From contig NZ_CP009747.1 in assembly GCF_000800255.1 (NCBI RefSeq), forward strand, positions 4,340,001-4,404,000: a stretch of 64,000 bases of DNA. The letters are read 5' to 3'. Positions within the stretch are counted from its first letter, which is position 1. Every line of letters starts with the position of its first letter. The notes beneath the pieces are model-generated. The model saw only the letters and a list, made by a program, of their open reading frames with translations. It was not told the DNA's origin and made no database searches. A program made the position numbers and the translations under genes. Shown in pieces: positions 56,626 through 64,000 of this stretch. The DNA comes from Pseudomonas parafulva (GTDB lineage: Bacteria > Pseudomonadota > Gammaproteobacteria > Pseudomonadales > Pseudomonadaceae).

Positions 56626-57156
56626 ATGAAGATTCGTCTGCCACTGATCGCCCTGGCTTTTGGCCTGGGCAGCCCGCTGCTGGCGCACGCGCAGATGCTG
56701 CAACCCGGTCTGTGGGAGCTGACCACCAGCGACATGCAGGTCGATGGCAAACAGCTACCGGACATGCAGTTCATGTTGGGCCAATTGAAGAATCTGCCAC
56801 CTGAGCAGCGCGCGATGATGGAGGGCGCCCTGGCCAAGCAGGGCATCAGCGTAGGCGGCAAGGGTGTGCGTGCCTGTTTGACACCTGAGCAGGTGGCGAC
56901 CAACGACATCCCTTTGCAGGACCCGCAATCGGGTTGCACGCAGAAGATCACCGACCGGCAAGGCAACGTCTGGAAGTTCCAGTTCACCTGTCCCAAGGCG
57001 CAGGGTTCAGGCCAGGCCACGTTCCTCAGTGACCGCGAGTTCACCACCAAGGTCAGCGGTACCTTCAACGCGTCCGGTGTTCAGCAGCAGGGCAGCATGA
57101 ACACCCGTGCGCTCTGGCAGGGAAAAGACTGCGGCAACGTGCGTCCGCGTAGCTGA
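56626..57156 (+). CDS. DUF3617 periplasmic protein
   Basis: A 176-residue protein with a signal peptide ending near AHAQ. MLQPGLWELTTSDMQVDGKQ opens the mature part and fits DUF3617 (PGLWE motif). Cysteines at RACLTPEQ, SGCTQK, FTCPKA and KDCGN suggest two disulfides. Function unknown. It stands alone between cls and the folE2 operon, with GAGGAG as a ribosome site. Confidence 0.8.
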   Translation: MKIRLPLIALAFGLGSPLLAHAQMLQPGLWELTTSDMQVDGKQLPDMQFMLGQLKNLPPEQRAMMEGALAKQGISVGGKGVRACLTPEQVATNDIPLQDPQSGCTQKITDRQGNVWKFQFTCPKAQGSGQATFLSDREFTTKVSGTFNASGVQQQGSMNTRALWQGKDCGNVRPRS

Positions 57157-57160
57157 AGGT

Positions 57161-58048
57161 TCACCACTGCCAGCGGCTTTCAGCTACTGCATCGTGGGCG
57201 TGCAGACTTTCTGCATGTTCCACGCGCAGGTCGAAGCCGCTGCACCATGCCAATCCGCGTAGCGCGTGATGAATACGTCGCGCCGCGTCTTCGCAGAACA
57301 TCAGGTTTTGCCCGTTCGCCAACGCGAAGGCTTGTTCGTCGGCGCGTTTCACCGCCGTTTGTACAGCCGTGCCCAGTGCGCTTTCTACGGCATCGATCAG
57401 CGCTTCGACCGGCAGGGTTTGTAGTGTGTCCTGCAGGCGTACTCTCACGGCTGCCTGGCTGCGCTGGCTATGCGGTGTCGCGACGATTCCCGCAGTGCTT
57501 CCCAGCCATTGCAGGACCGCTTGGATATCTGCTGGCTGATTGGCGAAGTCGTTGAGGAATTGCTGCTGAATCAGCTGTCGAGCCAGGGCCGCCGAGCAGG
57601 GGCAGGTCGAGGAGTAAGGGATTTCAACGTATTGTTCCACGTGGAACATCTCGTTTTCGATCCTTGCGTCGAGGATGACGGGGTAGCGCTTCCATCCCTC
57701 CAGTGGACTGATCAGCGCAGGACGCTTGAGCATGCAGTCGAACTTCAGACGCACATAGGCCGACGATGACAGGCCGTCATGGGTGTCGAGAAAATGGGCC
57801 AGCAATTGGCGCAAAGCCAGTGGCGTCAGTTCAGTGTGCTCCAGCGCCTCCAAGGCCAGGTACAGGCGCGACATGTGAATGCCGCGTGATTCCCCATCGT
57901 CAAGGCTCACACCTGCATCGGCCCAGGCGCTCAAGGTGCGGCCGCCCAGTTGCACCGGCAAAGCGATGCCGCGCATACCGACCCAGTCCAAGGGCTGCAG
58001 CGTCGGGCTGGTTTGTGCGGCGATGTCGGGAAGCGTCAGGCTGGTCAT
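57161..58048 (-). CDS. folE2: GTP cyclohydrolase FolE2 (zinc-independent type IB)
   Basis: A 295-residue COG1469 protein. VEIPYSSTCPCSAALARQL contains the active-site cysteine region of type IB enzymes. It catalyses GTP to dihydroneopterin triphosphate, the first step of folate synthesis. Unlike FolE it does not depend on zinc and typically replaces it when Zur derepresses. It lies 25 bp after a small gene that starts beside the Zur box, so it is the second gene of that operon. Confidence 0.92.
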   Translation of the reverse strand: MTSLTLPDIAAQTSPTLQPLDWVGMRGIALPVQLGGRTLSAWADAGVSLDDGESRGIHMSRLYLALEALEHTELTPLALRQLLAHFLDTHDGLSSSAYVRLKFDCMLKRPALISPLEGWKRYPVILDARIENEMFHVEQYVEIPYSSTCPCSAALARQLIQQQFLNDFANQPADIQAVLQWLGSTAGIVATPHSQRSQAAVRVRLQDTLQTLPVEALIDAVESALGTAVQTAVKRADEQAFALANGQNLMFCEDAARRIHHALRGLAWCSGFDLRVEHAESLHAHDAVAESRWQW

Positions 58049-58073
58049 CGAGATATCCCATGAAAAAAGAGGC

Positions 58074-58457
58074 TTAGCGGCAGCCGCCGATCAAGCTGCA
58101 GTGCAGGTTGAAGCGTTGTCCGCTGGAGCTGGAAACACGGTTCAGGGTGGTCCAGCCAACGCGACGGCTGTAGCCCACCCAGGCTTCGCCGTCGCTGGCC
58201 AGACCGGTGAAGAAGGTCATCTGCCCATAACGACTGTTGGTCTGGGCCCAGAGTCGACGAGTGACGCTGTCGTAACCGCGCAGATGAAAATCGCTGCCGT
58301 CGGTGCGCACGCTGTAGTAACTGCCCTTGCTGTCTTCGCATGCCAGAAGTGTGGCGCTGCGAGTGCATACGGCCAGACCGCTGTGCGCAATCGCGGCATG
58401 CAGCGGGGTAGATACCGCGAATGTCAGTACCCATAGGGCGAGCTTCAAGCGGTTCAT
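58074..58457 (-). CDS. Small secreted protein in Zur-linked operon
   Basis: A 127-residue protein with a signal peptide (MNRLKLALWVLTFAVSTPLHA). The mature part has four cysteines (AVCTRSATLLACEDS; LHCSLIGGC) and many serine and arginine residues. I do not recognise the family. The ATG at 58,457 is chosen for its signal peptide; it lies 53 bp from the Zur box and is followed by folE2. Confidence 0.72.
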   Translation of the reverse strand: MNRLKLALWVLTFAVSTPLHAAIAHSGLAVCTRSATLLACEDSKGSYYSVRTDGSDFHLRGYDSVTRRLWAQTNSRYGQMTFFTGLASDGEAWVGYSRRVGWTTLNRVSSSSGQRFNLHCSLIGGCR

Positions 58458-58509
58458 GATTGTCCTCAAAGGCAGCCGTTCGACAGACGCGGCTTGGCGA
58501 AATTGTATT

Positions 58510-58522
58510 GTTATATTATAAC
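58510..58522. promoter_or_regulatory. Zur box
   Basis: GTTATATTATAAC is a 13-bp near-perfect palindrome matching the core of the gammaproteobacterial Zur site, GTTATAWTATAAC. It lies between divergent transcripts: the secreted protein gene with folE2 on one side, the COG0523 GTPase genes on the other. Zn-Zur should silence both. Confidence 0.85.
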
Positions 58523-58569
58523 GTTGTGCAATGCATCGTTTCGAATGCGCACCGCCGATGAGGTTCATC

Positions 58570-59778
58570 ATGTCCGACCGTCTTCCCGTCACCGTGCTGT
58601 CCGGCTTCCTGGGGGCCGGCAAGAGCACGCTGCTCAATCATGTCTTGCGTAATCGCGACAACCTGCGGGTCGCGGTCATCGTCAACGACATGAGCGAGAT
58701 CAACATCGATGCCAGCGAGGTCCAGCGTAACGTCAGCCTCAATCGCGCCGAGGAAAAGCTCGTCGAGATGAGCAATGGTTGCATCTGTTGCACCCTGCGC
58801 GAAGACCTGCTGGAGGAAGTCGCCCGCTTGGCCGACGAAGGGCGTTTCGATTACCTGCTGATCGAGTCCACCGGCATCTCCGAGCCGTTGCCGGTGGCCG
58901 AGACCTTCACCTTCCGCGACGAGCAAGGTCGCAGCCTGTCCGATATGGCCCGGCTGGACACCATGGTCACGGTGGTCGATGGTCTGAACTTCCTGCGCGA
59001 CTATCAGGCTGCCGAAAGCCTGGCCAGCCGGGGCGAAACCCTGGGCGAGGAAGACGAACGCTCGATCAGCGACTTGTTGATCGAGCAGATCGAGTTCGCC
59101 GATGTGCTGCTGCTGAGCAAGATCGACTTGATCAGTCAGGCGGACCGTGACGAGCTCACCGCGATTCTGCGCAGCCTCAATGCCCGGGCGCAGATCGTAC
59201 CGATGGTCATGGGAGAGGTGCCGCTGTCGCGCATCCTCGACACCGGGCTGTTCGACTTCGACCAAGCCGCACAGGCACCGGGGTGGCTTCAGGAGTTGCG
59301 CGGAGAGCACGTGCCCGAGACCGAGGAATACGGTATTGCCGCGACCACCTGGCAAGCGCGCAAACCGTTTCATCCACAGCGCTTTTTCGACTTTATCCAC
59401 AACACGTGGAGCAACGGGCGGCTGCTGCGCTCCAAAGGATTCTTCTGGCTGGCCAGCAAGTACCAAGAAGCCGGCAGTTGGTCCCAGGCCGGCGGCATGA
59501 TGCGCCATGGCTTGGCCGGTCGTTGGTGGCGCTTCGTGCCACGCGAGCAATGGCCTCAGGACGAAGACAATCGCCAGGCGATCCTCAAGCAATGGACCGT
59601 GGAGACCGGTGACTGTCGCCAAGAGCTGGTCTTCATCGGACAGAACATCGACTTCGTCCGGTTATCCACAGAACTCGAGGCCTGCCTGCTGACGGATGAG
59701 GAGATGGAGCAAGGGCCGATGGCCTGGCTGCGCCTGCCCGATCCCTTCGGCCCATGGTACGAAGAGGCGGCTGCCTGA
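58570..59778 (+). CDS. COG0523 GTPase, ZigA/CobW-like zinc chaperone
   Basis: A 402-residue G3E GTPase. Walker A is GFLGAGKST (12-20). The metal-binding GCICC motif has C71, C73 and C74. ESTGISEP follows, and the C-terminal CobW_C domain includes [18 protein letters not shown]. Such proteins deliver scarce zinc to client enzymes; ZigA is the studied example in Acinetobacter. The ATG at 58,570 is 48 bp from the Zur box. First gene of an operon with DUF1826 and a second COG0523 gene. Confidence 0.88.
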   Translation: MSDRLPVTVLSGFLGAGKSTLLNHVLRNRDNLRVAVIVNDMSEINIDASEVQRNVSLNRAEEKLVEMSNGCICCTLREDLLEEVARLADEGRFDYLLIESTGISEPLPVAETFTFRDEQGRSLSDMARLDTMVTVVDGLNFLRDYQAAESLASRGETLGEEDERSISDLLIEQIEFADVLLLSKIDLISQADRDELTAILRSLNARAQIVPMVMGEVPLSRILDTGLFDFDQAAQAPGWLQELRGEHVPETEEYGIAATTWQARKPFHPQRFFDFIHNTWSNGRLLRSKGFFWLASKYQEAGSWSQAGGMMRHGLAGRWWRFVPREQWPQDEDNRQAILKQWTVETGDCRQELVFIGQNIDFVRLSTELEACLLTDEEMEQGPMAWLRLPDPFGPWYEEAAA

Positions 59779-60407
59779 TGTTGGCGCTCAAGGCTGTGGA
59801 TATCTGCCAGAGGCAGGGCGAGTCTCCTCAGGTCATGACCGAGATCCTTCGCGATGACGTCAATCTCGCGGTCTGGCAGCGTCGTTTACCGGTACAGGTC
59901 GAGGACTTTGCCGAGCTGGTCACTCGTCTGGATCAGCCCATGTCCGATGAGCGGGTGATCGAGGTGAATGAACAGCAACCGCCGAGGCTGACCGGACTGC
60001 TGCGCGAAGCGGCGGATCTAGAGGGGTACGAAGGGTTCGTCGCCGATGTCACCTGGCTGGTGGAGGCCTTCACCTGCCTGCTTGGCGCCCGCCGTGTAGG
60101 GCTCAGGCTGCGAGTGCTCGACGGTGCGATGTGCCCGCGGTTTCATGTCGATCACGTGCCGCTGCGCTTGCTCACTACCTACGCGGGGATGGGCAGTGAA
60201 TGGCTGGCGGAAGGGCATATCGACCGCAGCCGTTTGCAGGTGGCGCAGCCGCCTGTGGATAACATCCAGCGCTTGGCGATGGGTGAGGTGGCGCTGCTCA
60301 AGGGTGAGAAATGGGTGGGCAACGAAGGGGCGGGTTTGATTCACCGCTCGCCGGCCACGCCCAGAGGCGAGAAACGATTGTTGTTGAGTCTGGACTGGCT
60401 GGGCTGA
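59778..60407 (+). CDS. DUF1826 family protein
   Basis: A 209-residue protein. VLDGAMCPRFHVDHVPLRLL, then TTYAGMGSEWL, and a C-terminal HRSPATPRGEKRLLLSLDWL are typical of DUF1826. H and D residues in FHVDH could bind metal. It is often found in Zur-controlled groups next to COG0523 genes. Its stop-start junction with the upstream GTPase (TGATG) shows coupling. Function unknown. Confidence 0.83.
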   Translation: MLALKAVDICQRQGESPQVMTEILRDDVNLAVWQRRLPVQVEDFAELVTRLDQPMSDERVIEVNEQQPPRLTGLLREAADLEGYEGFVADVTWLVEAFTCLLGARRVGLRLRVLDGAMCPRFHVDHVPLRLLTTYAGMGSEWLAEGHIDRSRLQVAQPPVDNIQRLAMGEVALLKGEKWVGNEGAGLIHRSPATPRGEKRLLLSLDWLG

Positions 60408-60475
60408 CAGGCGGGTGCGAGCCATCGGTTCGCCGCCGCGCTAGACTGTTCTTTTATTCGGTTCGACACCGCGCC

Positions 60476-61450
60476 ATGTTGCAGCATATCCCGACCCATG
60501 TGATCTCCGGCCCGCTGGGCGCTGGCAAAACCACGTTGATCCGTCATCTGATGAGCCAGCGTCCGGCGCACGAGCGCTGGGCAGTGCTGGTCAACGAGTT
60601 CGGCCAGATTGGTCTGGATGCCGCACTGCTCAGCCGCGACGAGAGGGGCGTGGCCATCGGTGAGGTGGCGGGGGGATGTCTGTGTTGCGTCAATGGCGTG
60701 CCATTCCAGGTCGGATTGAGTCGCCTGTTGCGCAGTGCCAAGCCAGACCGGCTATTCATCGAGCCTTCTGGCTTAGGCCACCCACTGCAACTGCTGGAAC
60801 AGCTCACTCAGGCTCCCTGGACAGGTGTGCTGGATGTCCGCCCTCTGGTCATGGTGATGGATGCCCAGGCGCTGGCCCGCGGCGAGTTGCTTGCACAAGC
60901 CCAGTTGCAAGCACAGCTGAAGGCGGGCGTTCTGATCTTCAATAAATCGGCATCTGTGGATGGCGCCACTCGCCTGTTGATAAGTTCTCGGTTTGCCGAG
61001 CAGCGCGGTATCTGGACCGATCAGGGCAAGCTCGATCTCAGCGATCTTCCGGCTTCATTCGCGAATCCATCGTGCCTCGCGGCGCCCAGCCCTTTGCCTG
61101 TGGAACGTTCACTGCCGGCGTTGCCAGCCCTGTGGACAGATCCTGAACGCCCCATTTGCCTTGCCCAGCAAGGTGAGGGCGGCTGGAGCGTGGGTTGGCG
61201 TTGGCACCCTACTCAGCGTTTGGATGAAGCGCTGTTGAGCGACGCGCTCCGGCGTTGGCCTTGGAAGCGGGCCAAAGGGGTTATCCACAGCGGCCAAGGA
61301 TGGCGTTCGTTCAATGGATTGAACGGCGAACTGCAGGACTGGCGTTCGAGCGAGTGGCGCAAGGATTCCCGCCTCGAACTGATCTTCGACCACCCGCAGG
61401 CCCTGGAGGCGCTGCAAGCTGCCATGGCGCGCTGCCAACTGAGCGCGTGA
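60476..61450 (+). CDS. Second COG0523/CobW-like GTPase
   Basis: A 324-residue G3E GTPase, shorter than the first. Walker A is GPLGAGKTT (12-20), the metal motif GGCLCC has C68, C70 and C71, and IEPSGLGHP follows. It starts 68 bp after DUF1826. It belongs to another COG0523 subgroup, so the two GTPases may serve different clients. Its stop abuts the stop of the DUF3301 gene on the other strand. Confidence 0.88.
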   Translation: MLQHIPTHVISGPLGAGKTTLIRHLMSQRPAHERWAVLVNEFGQIGLDAALLSRDERGVAIGEVAGGCLCCVNGVPFQVGLSRLLRSAKPDRLFIEPSGLGHPLQLLEQLTQAPWTGVLDVRPLVMVMDAQALARGELLAQAQLQAQLKAGVLIFNKSASVDGATRLLISSRFAEQRGIWTDQGKLDLSDLPASFANPSCLAAPSPLPVERSLPALPALWTDPERPICLAQQGEGGWSVGWRWHPTQRLDEALLSDALRRWPWKRAKGVIHSGQGWRSFNGLNGELQDWRSSEWRKDSRLELIFDHPQALEALQAAMARCQLSA

Positions 61451-61843
61451 TCAGTTGCGCCAGCGGTTGTGTTCCTGGCGCCACTGCTGCATTTCGATGA
61501 CGTTGTCGCCGCGCGGCGCCGTGTTGATCTCGAACGGATAAGGCGCCAGTTCGATCTGCATCGTATGGGCACCGAACTGGGTCACGCTACCAGGATGCCG
61601 TTGCTCTCCGGTGACCGTGAATTCGAAGGCATAGATACGTGCCAGGCGCTTGCGGCCCTTGGCATCACGCACGAAGCCGATGCGTTTGAGCGCCACGGCG
61701 TCGTCGAGCAGTTCCAAGTCGAGCTTGGCGCAATGCTGCTTGACCCGCTCGAGTGCCTTCTCGCGCAAGCCGTGGTTATGCCACAGCCAGGCGCCAGCCG
61801 TCGCCAACAGCATCAGGACGAACAGGTTCTCCAGGGTCAACAT
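61451..61843 (-). CDS. DUF3301 membrane-anchored protein
   Basis: A 130-residue protein. One N-terminal membrane helix ([20 protein letters not shown]) is followed by [21 protein letters not shown], a conserved block of DUF3301, and a soluble domain ([19 protein letters not shown]). It is probably a periplasmic or cytoplasmic anchored protein of unknown role. Divergent from pdxY. Confidence 0.82.
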   Translation of the reverse strand: MLTLENLFVLMLLATAGAWLWHNHGLREKALERVKQHCAKLDLELLDDAVALKRIGFVRDAKGRKRLARIYAFEFTVTGEQRHPGSVTQFGAHTMQIELAPYPFEINTAPRGDNVIEMQQWRQEHNRWRN

Positions 61844-61963
61844 TTCAATAGGCTCCAGACAGGTGGGCGCAGCTTAACTGCGTCGCTGGCCTGTCGTACA
61901 GGTGGCTTTCAGGTTCATACTGCTCGGTCTTCACTTATCCACACAGCTTCGGAAATCTCCTGC

Positions 61964-62836
61964 ATGAAACGTACGCCGCACTTGCTCGCCATCCAGTCCC
62001 ATGTGGTTTTTGGACATGCCGGAAACAGCGCTGCGGTGTTACCCATGCAGCGCATTGGCGTGAATGTCTGGCCGCTCAATACCGTGCAATTCTCCAACCA
62101 CACTCAGTATGGTCAGTGGGCAGGAGAAGTGCTCGCGCCTGCGCAAATTCCCGCGTTGGTGGAAGGCATTTGCAACATCGGTGAGCTGGGCAATTGCGAT
62201 GCGGTGCTCTCCGGTTACCTGGGGAGCGCCGAGCAGGGCCGGGCCATCCTTGCAGGGGTGCAGCGGATCAAGGCGGTGAATCCGCGCGCGCTGTATCTGT
62301 GCGACCCGGTCATGGGTCACCCTGAAAAGGGCTGTATCGTGCCGCAGGAGGTCAGCGACTTCCTGCTCGACCAAGCGGCGGCGGCAGCCGACATCCTGTG
62401 CCCGAACCAGCTGGAGCTGGACAGTTTCTGCGGGCGCCGCGCGCAGTCGCTGGAAGACTGCGTGGCCATGGCGCGTAGCCTGCTGGCGCGTGGGCCACAA
62501 GTGGTGCTGGTCAAGCACCTGGCCTACCCAGGGCGTGCCGACGATGCCTTCGAAATGCTGCTGGTGACGCGTGAGCAGAGCTGGCACCTGCGTCGGCCAC
62601 TGCTGGCATTCCCGCGTCAGCCGGTTGGGGTCGGCGATCTCACCTCAGGGCTGTTCCTGGCGCGCGTGCTGCTCGGCGACACCTGGGTACAGGCGTTCGA
62701 GTTCACCGCAGCGGCTGTGCACGAGGTGTTGCTGGAAACCCAGGCCTGCGCCAGCTACGAGCTGCAACTGGTGCGCGCTCAGGACCGCATTGCGCACCCA
62801 CGGGTACGCTTCGAGGCGCAGGCACTCGAGCGGTAG
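61964..62836 (+). CDS. pdxY: Pyridoxal kinase PdxY
   Basis: A 290-residue ribokinase-fold kinase. [20 protein letters not shown] is the N-terminal pyridoxal-binding region, [14 protein letters not shown] is conserved, and [13 protein letters not shown] carries the catalytic aspartate of the GxGD motif. It phosphorylates pyridoxal in vitamin B6 salvage. An exact DnaA-box 9-mer lies 20 bp before the start. Confidence 0.93.
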   Translation: MKRTPHLLAIQSHVVFGHAGNSAAVLPMQRIGVNVWPLNTVQFSNHTQYGQWAGEVLAPAQIPALVEGICNIGELGNCDAVLSGYLGSAEQGRAILAGVQRIKAVNPRALYLCDPVMGHPEKGCIVPQEVSDFLLDQAAAAADILCPNQLELDSFCGRRAQSLEDCVAMARSLLARGPQVVLVKHLAYPGRADDAFEMLLVTREQSWHLRRPLLAFPRQPVGVGDLTSGLFLARVLLGDTWVQAFEFTAAAVHEVLLETQACASYELQLVRAQDRIAHPRVRFEAQALER

Positions 62837-62837
62837 G

Positions 62838-63317
62838 TCACTCGGTCTTCAAATCCTGATAGCGCTTCTCCAGCTCTTGGCGGATCTGCCGGCGCTGCTG
62901 ACCCTGCAGGAACCGGCGCTTTTCTTCGCTGCTTTGCGGCTGGCGTGCGGGGACTTGCACCGGACGGCGATTGTCGTCCACGGCCACCATGGTGAAGAAA
63001 CAGCTATTTGAGTGACGCACCGAGCGCTCGCGGATGTTCTCGGTCACCACCTTGATGCCCACCTCCATGGAGGTGTTGCCGGTGTAGTTGACCGAGGCGA
63101 GGAAGGTCACCAGCTCGCCGACGTGCACCGGTTCGCGAAAAATCACCTGGTCCACCGACAGGGTCACCACATAGGTGCCGGCATAACGGCTGGCGCAGGC
63201 ATACGCCACTTCGTCCAGGTATTTCAGCAGTGTGCCGCCATGTACGTTGCCAGAGAAGTTGGCCATGTCCGGCGTCATCAGGACGGTCATGGTCAGCTGG
63301 GCGTTGCCGGGTTCCAT
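62838..63317 (-). CDS. Acyl-CoA thioesterase, hotdog fold (YciA/BACH type)
   Basis: A 159-residue hotdog-fold enzyme. NFSGNVHGGTLLKYLDEVAY contains the helix and active-site aspartate region of the acyl-CoA hydrolase family; NSCFFTMVAVD is the second conserved strand. The C-terminal 30 residues are charged and helical. I used the ATG at 63,317. It converges with pdxY with a one-base gap. Confidence 0.88.
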   Translation of the reverse strand: MEPGNAQLTMTVLMTPDMANFSGNVHGGTLLKYLDEVAYACASRYAGTYVVTLSVDQVIFREPVHVGELVTFLASVNYTGNTSMEVGIKVVTENIRERSVRHSNSCFFTMVAVDDNRRPVQVPARQPQSSEEKRRFLQGQQRRQIRQELEKRYQDLKTE

Positions 63318-63522
63318 AGAGTGCTCACGGTGTGGTTGCGCTGAAACGGGGTGGGTATCTCCAGACACTTCTAAACCCCTTCGATGAAGTTTCCTATCGT
63401 GGTTACGGACGTCTGCGAGCGGTCCGCCGTCACGCCGATCATGCCATTACTGGGCGCGGTCTGGCCGATCTGTTTCTGCATATTGCATCGCCGTTCGATC
63501 GACGGACGCAATGTTACCCTGA

Positions 63523-63547
63523 GTACGCCCATGCAACATGGGCGTAC
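63523..63547. repeat. Perfect 11-bp inverted repeat
   Basis: GTACGCCCATG and its complement CATGGGCGTAC are separated by only CAA, within the 340-bp gap before the antiporter gene. There is no T-run, so it may be an operator or an RNA hairpin. Confidence 0.6.
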
Positions 63548-63657
63548 CGCCGATCAACACAATCTGTACTTGCCGTTCGCTCAGGTGTCGCCTGGCCGAG
63601 CGGCGATCTGCCTCATGCGTCGATACAACCGTGCGTTGATAAAAGGAGTGCCACGCC

Positions 63658-64000
63658 ATGCATGCCATAAGCTTCATCCAGGATCTGGCCGTGATCATGC
63701 TGGTCGCAGGGGTGGTAACCATTCTTTTCCACCGGCTGCGTCAGCCGGTCGTACTGGGCTACATCGTTGCCGGCTTCATCATCGGCCCCCATACCCCGCC
63801 GTTCGGCCTTATCCACGACGAAGACACCATCAAGACCCTGGCCGAGCTCGGGGTGATCTTCCTGATGTTCTGCCTGGGCCTGGAGTTCAGCCTGCGCAAG
63901 CTGTTCAAGGTCGGTGCCACGGCCTTCATCGCCGCGTTCCTCGAGATCGTGCTGATGATCTGGATCGGCTTCGAAATCGGCCGCTGGTTCGGCTGGAACA
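63658..64000 (+). CDS. CPA2 family cation/proton antiporter (KefB-like), 5' part
   Basis: The first 114 residues of a monovalent cation/proton antiporter; the gene runs off the window. Hydrophobic segments IQDLAVIMLVAGVVTILFH, VVLGYIVAGFIIGP and LAELGVIFLMFCLGLEFSL are the first helices of the CPA2 (Na_H_Exchanger) domain. AAAAGGAG lies 10 bases before the ATG. Whether a TrkA domain follows cannot be seen. Confidence 0.88.
   Translation, partial: MHAISFIQDLAVIMLVAGVVTILFHRLRQPVVLGYIVAGFIIGPHTPPFGLIHDEDTIKTLAELGVIFLMFCLGLEFSLRKLFKVGATAFIAAFLEIVLMIWIGFEIGRWFGWN

Noticed and set aside
58516..59622. 368-codon minus-strand frame opposite the COG0523 gene
   Set aside because: Shadow frame covering the Zur box and the start of a well-supported gene.

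Overview
The window reads as chromosome of a Pseudomonas, most likely of the P. putida group. That is inferred from gene content and order in the right third (cfa, cls, folE2 with Zur-type COG0523 genes, pdxY, a KefB-type antiporter) and from moderately high G+C there. The left two thirds are accessory DNA.

Positions 1-35,885 look like most of one large Tn7-like transposon. It starts with a tnsA-tnsB-tnsC operon (267-4569) and an unrecognised gene where a target selector would be expected. It ends in three dispersed TnsB-type sites (35,748-35,885). Its cargo comes in three blocks. The first is a long arsenic operon with the arsJ/GAPDH arsenate-efflux pair, acr3, arsH, two arsC and arsR. The second is a fluoride block: a crcB riboswitch, crcB, a DUF190 gene and pyrophosphatase, followed by SulP and NhaA transporters. 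A second ArsR/monooxygenase pair and a truncated IS3 element follow these. The third block holds a PvrS/PvrR/RcsC/RcsB-like phosphorelay, including an EAL c-di-GMP phosphodiesterase, beside a six-gene chaperone-usher fimbrial operon. The first kinase gene carries an in-frame amber stop.

Six bases further on lies a second, smaller Tn7-like element (35,892-43,839). It has TG...CA ends, TnsB-like sites at both ends, a 5-bp GGGTG target duplication and only a stub of tnsA. It carries decayed oxidoreductase and LuxR genes, a compact operon of three uncharacterised genes and a KAP-family NTPase. These last genes are candidates for a defence or conflict system. The two elements lie in tandem and in the same orientation, as expected from repeated insertion into one attachment site.

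From 43,840 on there is ordinary chromosome: an AraC regulator beside an aldo/keto reductase and an NTF2-like gene; the MesX/MesD folate-independent methionine synthase pair; an amino-acid permease divergent from an HcnABC-like three-subunit dehydrogenase; membrane-lipid genes (cfa, cls); and a zinc-starvation cluster around a Zur box (folE2 on one side, COG0523 GTPases and DUF1826 on the other). DUF3301, pdxY and an acyl-CoA thioesterase follow, with the start of a CPA2 antiporter cut by the window edge.
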